64,000 nt of DNA from Ferrimonas gelatinilytica (GTDB lineage Bacteria > Pseudomonadota > Gammaproteobacteria > Enterobacterales > Shewanellaceae): positions 124,001 through 188,000 of the forward strand of contig NZ_BAABLF010000014.1 in assembly GCF_039544205.1 (NCBI RefSeq), in the 5' to 3' direction. The translations under genes were made by a program, and so were the position numbers. Below the pieces are notes generated by a model, which was not told the DNA's origin, ran no database searches, and was given only the letters and a program-made list of their open reading frames with translations. Position 1 is the first letter of the stretch. Each line of letters begins with the position of its first letter. Shown one piece after another: positions 59,579-64,000 of this stretch.

Positions 59579-60605
59579 AGTGCACCCGGGCACCGCCCTG
59601 GTAGGGAGCCATCCGGCCGATGTTTTGGCTGGGCAGTCCGGCCTCTTTCAACAGCTCGGTCACGGCATACAGGGCATCCGGCCGCACTGCTACTAGCAGG
59701 CCGCCGGAGGTTTGGGGATCACACAGTAGCTGTCGGGTGGCCTCTTCAATGGGCGCCAACTGGTCGCCGTAACTGTCGAAGTTGCGCTGGCTGCCGCCGG
59801 GGACGCAGCCGAGCTGGCGGTAGTGTTCAACACGGTTGAGCCGGGGGAGGGCGTTGAGATCCAGATGGGCCTGGAGCCCGGCCCCCTGGCACATCTCCAG
59901 CAGATGGCCTGCCAGGCCAAACCCGGTGACATCGGTCAGGGCGGTTACTCCGTCCAGGGCTGCTAAGGGTTGGGCGATGGTATTGAGCTGACACATGGCC
60001 TCAATGGCGATCTGGTCATCCTCCGGTGCCAGCTTCTTCTGTTTCTGAGCCGTGGTGAGGATCCCGATCCCCAGCCCTTTGGTCAGGAAGAGATGATCGC
60101 CGGCCTCTGCCGTGTCATTGCGCTTGAGGCGGGACAGAGGAACCTGACCGGTCACCGCCAGGCCGAAAATCGGCTCCGGCGCATCAATACTGTGACCGCC
60201 GGCGAGCAGGATCCCGGCATCGCGACAGGCGGCCCGGCCACCCTCCACCACCTGCTGTGCCACCTCTGCCGGCAGGGTGCTCACCGGCCAGCCCAGGATG
60301 GCGATGGCCATCATGGGAGTGCCCCCCATGGCATAGATGTCGCTGATGGCATTGGTGGCAGCGATGCGCCCGAAGGTAAAGGGATCGTCGACGATGGGCA
60401 TGAAGAAATCTGTGGTACTGATGATGCCGGTGTCCCCGTTGAGGGCATAAACGGCGGCATCATCGCGACTGGCGTTGCCCACTAGCAGGTTGGGGTCCGG
60501 ACGCAGATCCAGCTGGCTTTGCAAAATGGTGTCGAGCACCTGGGGGCTGATCTTACAGCCGCAGCCGGCGCCGTGGCTGAACTCGGTGAGTTTGATGGGG
60601 CTCAT
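59571..60605 (-). CDS. selD: Selenophosphate synthetase (selenide, water dikinase)
   Basis: Makes selenophosphate from selenide and ATP. 344 residues; the N-terminal motif SHGAGCGCK has Cys15 at the catalytic position (Cys17 in E. coli) and Lys18, so this is the cysteine, not the selenocysteine, form. ATP-binding motifs are RDDAAVYAL, ILLAGGHSIDAPEP and TDVTGFGLAGH. The selD-selU pair shows selenium is used at least for tRNA; selA/selB are not in the window. Confidence 0.97.
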   Translation of the reverse strand: MSPIKLTEFSHGAGCGCKISPQVLDTILQSQLDLRPDPNLLVGNASRDDAAVYALNGDTGIISTTDFFMPIVDDPFTFGRIAATNAISDIYAMGGTPMMAIAILGWPVSTLPAEVAQQVVEGGRAACRDAGILLAGGHSIDAPEPIFGLAVTGQVPLSRLKRNDTAEAGDHLFLTKGLGIGILTTAQKQKKLAPEDDQIAIEAMCQLNTIAQPLAALDGVTALTDVTGFGLAGHLLEMCQGAGLQAHLDLNALPRLNRVEHYRQLGCVPGGSQRNFDSYGDQLAPIEEATRQLLCDPQTSGGLLVAVRPDALYAVTELLKEAGLPSQNIGRMAPYQGGARVHYD

Positions 60606-60788
60606 GGACGGTCTCGTCGACAAATCAGGGGTCAATATCATACCCCAAGGTGAAAGTCGCTGCCTCCCGTGTGGATCCTCAGCAGAAAGTTGGGCAATAT
60701 CTCCCGCTAAATCAAGTGGTAGGCGGTGCTTCTAGAGTCGGGACACCCTCCCTGCCGTTCCCCACGGTTCATGCATTACGGAGTGTTC

Positions 60789-62105
60789 ATGCCGTTGAAG
60801 ACCTTTGCCCTGGCCCTGTGTGCGCTGTTATTGAGTGCCTGCGGTGGCTCTAGCTCGCCGAAAAAGTTCACCAACACGGTTCGCTTTGCGACCTTCCATG
60901 TGGAGATGGCCTATGACAGCAGCGATGGGTATTTCCAGCTGTTAGCTCAGACCGGCGCAACAGGTGCTGACCAGGATCCCCGCTTGGCCAATCTGGCCTC
61001 GATACTGCAGCAGACCTACCAGGGGGATAAGCCCGATGTACTCTTGCTGACCGGCATCTCGACCAAGATCAGCGAAGGGGGCGTGCCGGACGAAACGGCG
61101 ATCGCTCAGTTTGAGCAGAACTACTTGGCCCAGCCCCAGGCCAGTGACCTGTCGGGACTGAGTTACCCCTATCGCTACGTGGCGGCCACCAACTCTGGAC
61201 AGTTTATTCCCCACGACGTCAATGGTGACGGCAAACTGGCTTTGCCGGAGGATGCCCAGGGCCATGGCCATTTCCACGGCCAGAACAGTTTCGTCCTGCT
61301 TTCCAAATATCCGCTGGAGCCGCAGCAGGCCCGGACCTTCCGCCAATTCAAATGGCACCAGGTTGAGGGGGTGAGCAAACCGCTACGGGATGATGGCAGC
61401 GAGATGGATGATGCGATTTGGGAAAGCCTCAGTGTGATGGACACCAATTTCGTTGATATTCCACTGCGCCTGCCCGACGGCCGTCGCATCAGTCTACTGC
61501 TGACCCAGCTGGTGGATCAGCAGCCAGCTGGTGATTCACGCCGCTCCGCCTGGCTGCAGCAGCGCAACGGGGCTCAGCTTAACTTCATTGCCGATTACAT
61601 TAGTGATCGCAAGGATGGTGATTACCTGCTGGATGATCAGGGCCGCCGTGGCGGGGTAAACCTTGGGCGCCCCTTCGTGCTGATGGGCAACCTGAACAAC
61701 GATGAGGACCCGTTTCATCTCACCGTGCAGACGCCCTGGGACGATCATTTTGAAGTGAACAGCAGCGCTATCCGCAAGGTGTTGTCCGACAGCTATTTGC
61801 TAGGCTCCAACGGCCGCTTTAACTCCGATGCCTTGACCCCGGCTAGCTTCGGCGCCGATGAATATGCTTTGTCGGTGACCTCCAGCCATATTCACCCGCA
61901 GACCTGGACCAGCCTAAGTGGCATGCGCTTTAGCTACCTGCTGCCGCACAAGATGCTGCATATCGCCGACAGCGGTGTGTTCTGGCCGGCGTTGGGTGAG
62001 AAGGGGAGCCAGTGGCTTTATAACGAACAGGATGAGTCGGATCCCGCCTTAAGCTCCCATGAGCGTCTGGTTTGGGTGGACATCAATTTCGGTCGCTCTA
62101 ACTAG
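60789..62105 (+). CDS. Lipoprotein of the endonuclease/exonuclease/phosphatase fold
   Basis: 438 residues; lipobox LLSAC (Cys18). The overall layout is that of the EEP superfamily (VRFATFHVEM, NSFVLLSKYPL, PFVLMGNLNNDEDP, LSSHERLVWVDINF), but the usual catalytic residues differ: Asn in TFN is His, Glu after the second strand is not seen, GDxN reads GNLN and SDH reads SSH. A DVNGDGKLALPE loop near residue 143 is an EF-hand/dockerin-like calcium site. GGAG precedes the chosen ATG. It may have lost nuclease activity or use another chemistry. Confidence 0.82.
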   Translation: MPLKTFALALCALLLSACGGSSSPKKFTNTVRFATFHVEMAYDSSDGYFQLLAQTGATGADQDPRLANLASILQQTYQGDKPDVLLLTGISTKISEGGVPDETAIAQFEQNYLAQPQASDLSGLSYPYRYVAATNSGQFIPHDVNGDGKLALPEDAQGHGHFHGQNSFVLLSKYPLEPQQARTFRQFKWHQVEGVSKPLRDDGSEMDDAIWESLSVMDTNFVDIPLRLPDGRRISLLLTQLVDQQPAGDSRRSAWLQQRNGAQLNFIADYISDRKDGDYLLDDQGRRGGVNLGRPFVLMGNLNNDEDPFHLTVQTPWDDHFEVNSSAIRKVLSDSYLLGSNGRFNSDALTPASFGADEYALSVTSSHIHPQTWTSLSGMRFSYLLPHKMLHIADSGVFWPALGEKGSQWLYNEQDESDPALSSHERLVWVDINFGRSN

Positions 62106-62130
62106 GGAAAACTGGGTAGCCGGTGAAGAG

Positions 62131-62157
62131 AAAAAGGCGCCAATAGGCGCCTTTTTT
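62131..62157. terminator. Bidirectional terminator, EEP lipoprotein / desaturase
   Basis: The stem AAAAAGGCGCC / GGCGCCTTTTTT with loop AATA has A and T runs on opposite sides and lies between two convergent genes. Confidence 0.93.
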
Positions 62158-62175
62158 GAATCTGTACCCAAGGGA

Positions 62176-63297
62176 TCACGCAACTTGTGAGTGGGCTTTT
62201 GCCCGCAGGCTGAGCCAAAGTCGGCGTTGCTGGCGCAGGGCAAGGCGCAGCTCGTTGAGCCGCTGCCGGGTGGCCCTGTCGAGTTCGTCCTTGTGCAGCC
62301 GCAGCAGGCGCTGTTGCTCCCCGTAATAGTCCTGAATTCGGGCCATCAGGGCGACATATTCTGCTTCCAGCTTCTCCAGCCACTCCTGTGCTGTTGCATG
62401 TTCGGCTAACAGGCGTTGACTGGACTTGAGCTCCATCGCCAACCGTGCCGCTTCGATACGTTCACGGGGAACCTGGCGAAGCCCGGATGCCAGGCCGAAC
62501 CTTTCGAGGGCCCGGATCAGCCACTTGGTAGGGTCGTAATCCCACCAGCGGATGCCGTTGCGATAGTCAGACTCAAAGCTGTGGTGAAAGTTGTGGTACC
62601 CCTCGCCAAAGGTCAGTAGGGCCAGAACCCCGTTGTCTCGGGCGCTGTGCTGATCGTTGTAGGGTTGTCTGCCCCAGATATGGGCCAGCGAGTTGATAAA
62701 GAAGGTGCCGTGATGCACCAAAACTAAGCGGAGTACGCTTGCCAGCAACCACATCCCGAGAATGTCGCCGCTAAGCCAGCCCAGCAGCACTGGCAGCGCC
62801 ACATTGGTGGCTAAAACCCATTTGCCATAGTGGTTGTGCTGGTTCATCACCACCGGGTTTTTCTGCAGGTCCCGGACATTGTTGTAGGTTGACGGCGTGA
62901 TCGGGTGATACGACCTGAGCATCCAGCCGATATGACTGAACCAGAACCCACGTCCGGCGGAGTAGGGGTCCTGATCGTTATCATCGACGTGTTTGTGGTG
63001 GCGTCGATGATCGGCGCACCAGTGCAGGATACTGTTCTGCATCGCCATAGCGCCACCGATGGCCAGGATCCACTGCACCGAAGAGTGAGCCTGCCAGGTC
63101 CTGTGTGACCAGAGGCGGTGGTAGCCGGCGGTGATGGATAAGCCGCTCCAGGCCCAGAAAAGCAGCGCGATCCAGTACGCCTCCGTCTGATAACCCACCA
63201 GGACGCCGTAGAGGGGAACCAGAACGACAGCACCGATAAAGGTGAGGGCGAACATCAGATTGTTGAACAGGATCAGGCGGGGTTTGTTGTTGGACAT
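62176..63297 (-). CDS. Membrane fatty-acid (delta-9 type) desaturase
   Basis: Introduces a double bond into fatty acyl chains, using oxygen and a di-iron centre. 373 residues with four membrane helices. The three histidine boxes are HRLWSH, HRRHH and HNFHH, as in the acyl-CoA/phospholipid desaturases of Shewanella and Pseudomonas (DesA/DesB). The C-terminal 90 residues are helical and charged (coiled-coil-like, many Leu/Arg/Glu), longer than the usual end. It is divergent from fabR with a dyad operator between them, so FabR/DesT-type control of membrane unsaturation is likely. Confidence 0.93.
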   Translation of the reverse strand: MSNNKPRLILFNNLMFALTFIGAVVLVPLYGVLVGYQTEAYWIALLFWAWSGLSITAGYHRLWSHRTWQAHSSVQWILAIGGAMAMQNSILHWCADHRRHHKHVDDNDQDPYSAGRGFWFSHIGWMLRSYHPITPSTYNNVRDLQKNPVVMNQHNHYGKWVLATNVALPVLLGWLSGDILGMWLLASVLRLVLVHHGTFFINSLAHIWGRQPYNDQHSARDNGVLALLTFGEGYHNFHHSFESDYRNGIRWWDYDPTKWLIRALERFGLASGLRQVPRERIEAARLAMELKSSQRLLAEHATAQEWLEKLEAEYVALMARIQDYYGEQQRLLRLHKDELDRATRQRLNELRLALRQQRRLWLSLRAKAHSQVA

Positions 63298-63316
63298 TTG
63301 GCCACTTCATACATTG

Positions 63317-63334
63317 AGCTTACACTTGTTAGCC
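63317..63334. promoter_or_regulatory. Predicted FabR operator
   Basis: AGCTTACACTTGTTAGCC contains the dyad GCTnACAnnTGTnAGC, resembling the FabR/DesT operator known from E. coli fabB and Pseudomonas desaturase genes. It is 20 bases from the desaturase start and 106 from fabR, so it can control either gene. Confidence 0.65.
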
Positions 63335-63439
63335 ATTTTCGTTACATATGGGCAAAAGAGCAAGCCTGCCGTTCTGTAAGATGCGAAATGGTGGGGAACA
63401 GGGTAGGATCTGCCTGTTTTGCCAACGGGGAATGACGCT

Positions 63440-64000
63440 ATGGGGATCAGGGCCCAGCAAAAAGAGAAGACCCGCCGTGCTCTGGTGGATGCGGCTTTTA
63501 ATCAGCTCAGTGCCGAGCGCAGCTTCTCCAGCTTGAGCTTGCGCGAGGTTGCGCGGGAAGCGGGCATTGCCCCCACCTCTTTCTATCGCCACTTCAAGGA
63601 CATGGAGGAGTTGGGCCTCAATATGGTGGACGAGGGGGGACTGACACTGCGGCAGCTGATGCGCAAGGGCCGGCAACGCGCAGAGCAGGGTGGAAGTGTG
63701 GTCCGGTCATCGATCGAGATCTTCATGGAGTTCATCGATAACAATGCCAACGTGTTCCGGCTCCTGCTTCGTGAGCGTACCGGCACCTCAGCGGCGTTTC
63801 GTGCCGCGGTAAACCGCGAGATCCGTCACTTTACCGATGAGCTAAATGACTACCTCCAGGCCCGCGCCGGCCGCTCGAAGGAGCTGTCTTACGCTCAGGC
63901 GGAGGCGATGGTTGTGCTGGTGTTCTCCTCCGGTTCTGAAGCACTGGATCTCTCAAAAAGTGAGCGTAAGGCCCTGAGTGAAAGACTTATCCTCCAAGTG
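63440..64000 (+). CDS. fabR: Unsaturated fatty-acid regulator FabR, 3' end cut by window
   Basis: TetR-family repressor that senses the saturated/unsaturated acyl-CoA balance. 187 residues are visible, nearly the whole of a family length of about 210. The HTH covers ALVDAAFNQLSAERSFSSLS and LREVAREAGIAPTSFYRHFK; the ligand domain includes FMEFIDNNANVFRLLLRER. GGGGA precedes the ATG. The pairing with a desaturase supports FabR over other TetR proteins. Confidence 0.93.
   Translation, partial: MGIRAQQKEKTRRALVDAAFNQLSAERSFSSLSLREVAREAGIAPTSFYRHFKDMEELGLNMVDEGGLTLRQLMRKGRQRAEQGGSVVRSSIEIFMEFIDNNANVFRLLLRERTGTSAAFRAAVNREIRHFTDELNDYLQARAGRSKELSYAQAEAMVVLVFSSGSEALDLSKSERKALSERLILQV

Overview
The window is a densely packed, GC-rich chromosomal segment of a gammaproteobacterium. 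Gene content and order (waaA-TetR-kbl-tdh; plsB/lexA-sulA-cox cluster; ompR-envZ/pckA/hslO-hslR/gspC-N-nudE-cysQ; a fatty-acid desaturase divergent from fabR) resemble Shewanella and its marine relatives. The high GC and the differences from Shewanella make me lean towards Ferrimonas or a similar genus. That is inference from recognised gene order, not from a search. Both window ends cut genes: waaA on the left and fabR on the right. I see no rRNA, tRNA, IS element, prophage or CRISPR array.

Layout. 0-7 kb: LPS Kdo transferase, a TetR regulator, the threonine degradation pair kbl-tdh, outer-membrane phospholipase pldA, glpE-glpG and ubiC. 7-17 kb: an accessory-looking block between ubiC and the plsB region. 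It begins with copper handling: a Cys/His-rich secreted protein, a CusB-like adaptor with three metal-binding repeats, a CusA-like RND pump and CueP. It continues with an FNR-box-preceded DUF4382 lipoprotein, a cupin-like secreted protein, a lipoprotein made of 11-residue repeats, a nu-class glutathione transferase and a Gln-rich secreted protein. 17.2-17.7 kb is a gene-free stretch with two exact DnaA-box 9-mers. 17.7-22.2 kb: tapT, plsB, and the SOS operon lexA-sulA with two LexA boxes.

22.4-31.2 kb: a complete aa3-type cytochrome c oxidase cluster. It holds subunits II, I and III, the copper chaperones CtaG and SCO, a SURF1 protein, and the haem O and haem A synthases. Subunit II carries two tandem C-terminal cytochrome c domains. 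A small DUF2909 gene sits antisense within the cluster. 31-45 kb: polysaccharide deacetylase, a MATE exporter, an SH3-protein pseudogene with two in-frame stops, nfuA, comF/bioH with overlapping divergent start codons, tex, greB, ompR-envZ, pckA and hslR-hslO. 45.5-57 kb: a full type II secretion operon gspC-N, followed by nudE and cysQ. 58-64 kb: selD-selU for tRNA selenation, a lipoprotein of the endonuclease/exonuclease/phosphatase fold with altered active-site motifs, a membrane desaturase and the regulator FabR with a dyad operator between them.

Convergent gene pairs usually share one bidirectional hairpin terminator. Many operons use ATGA, GTGA or TAATG start/stop overlaps. The most interesting items are the triplicated metal-binding adaptor, the FNR-driven lipoprotein promoter, the hendecad-repeat lipoprotein, the DnaA-box stretch, the double-haem CoxB, the SH3 pseudogene and the EEP-fold protein lacking canonical catalytic residues.
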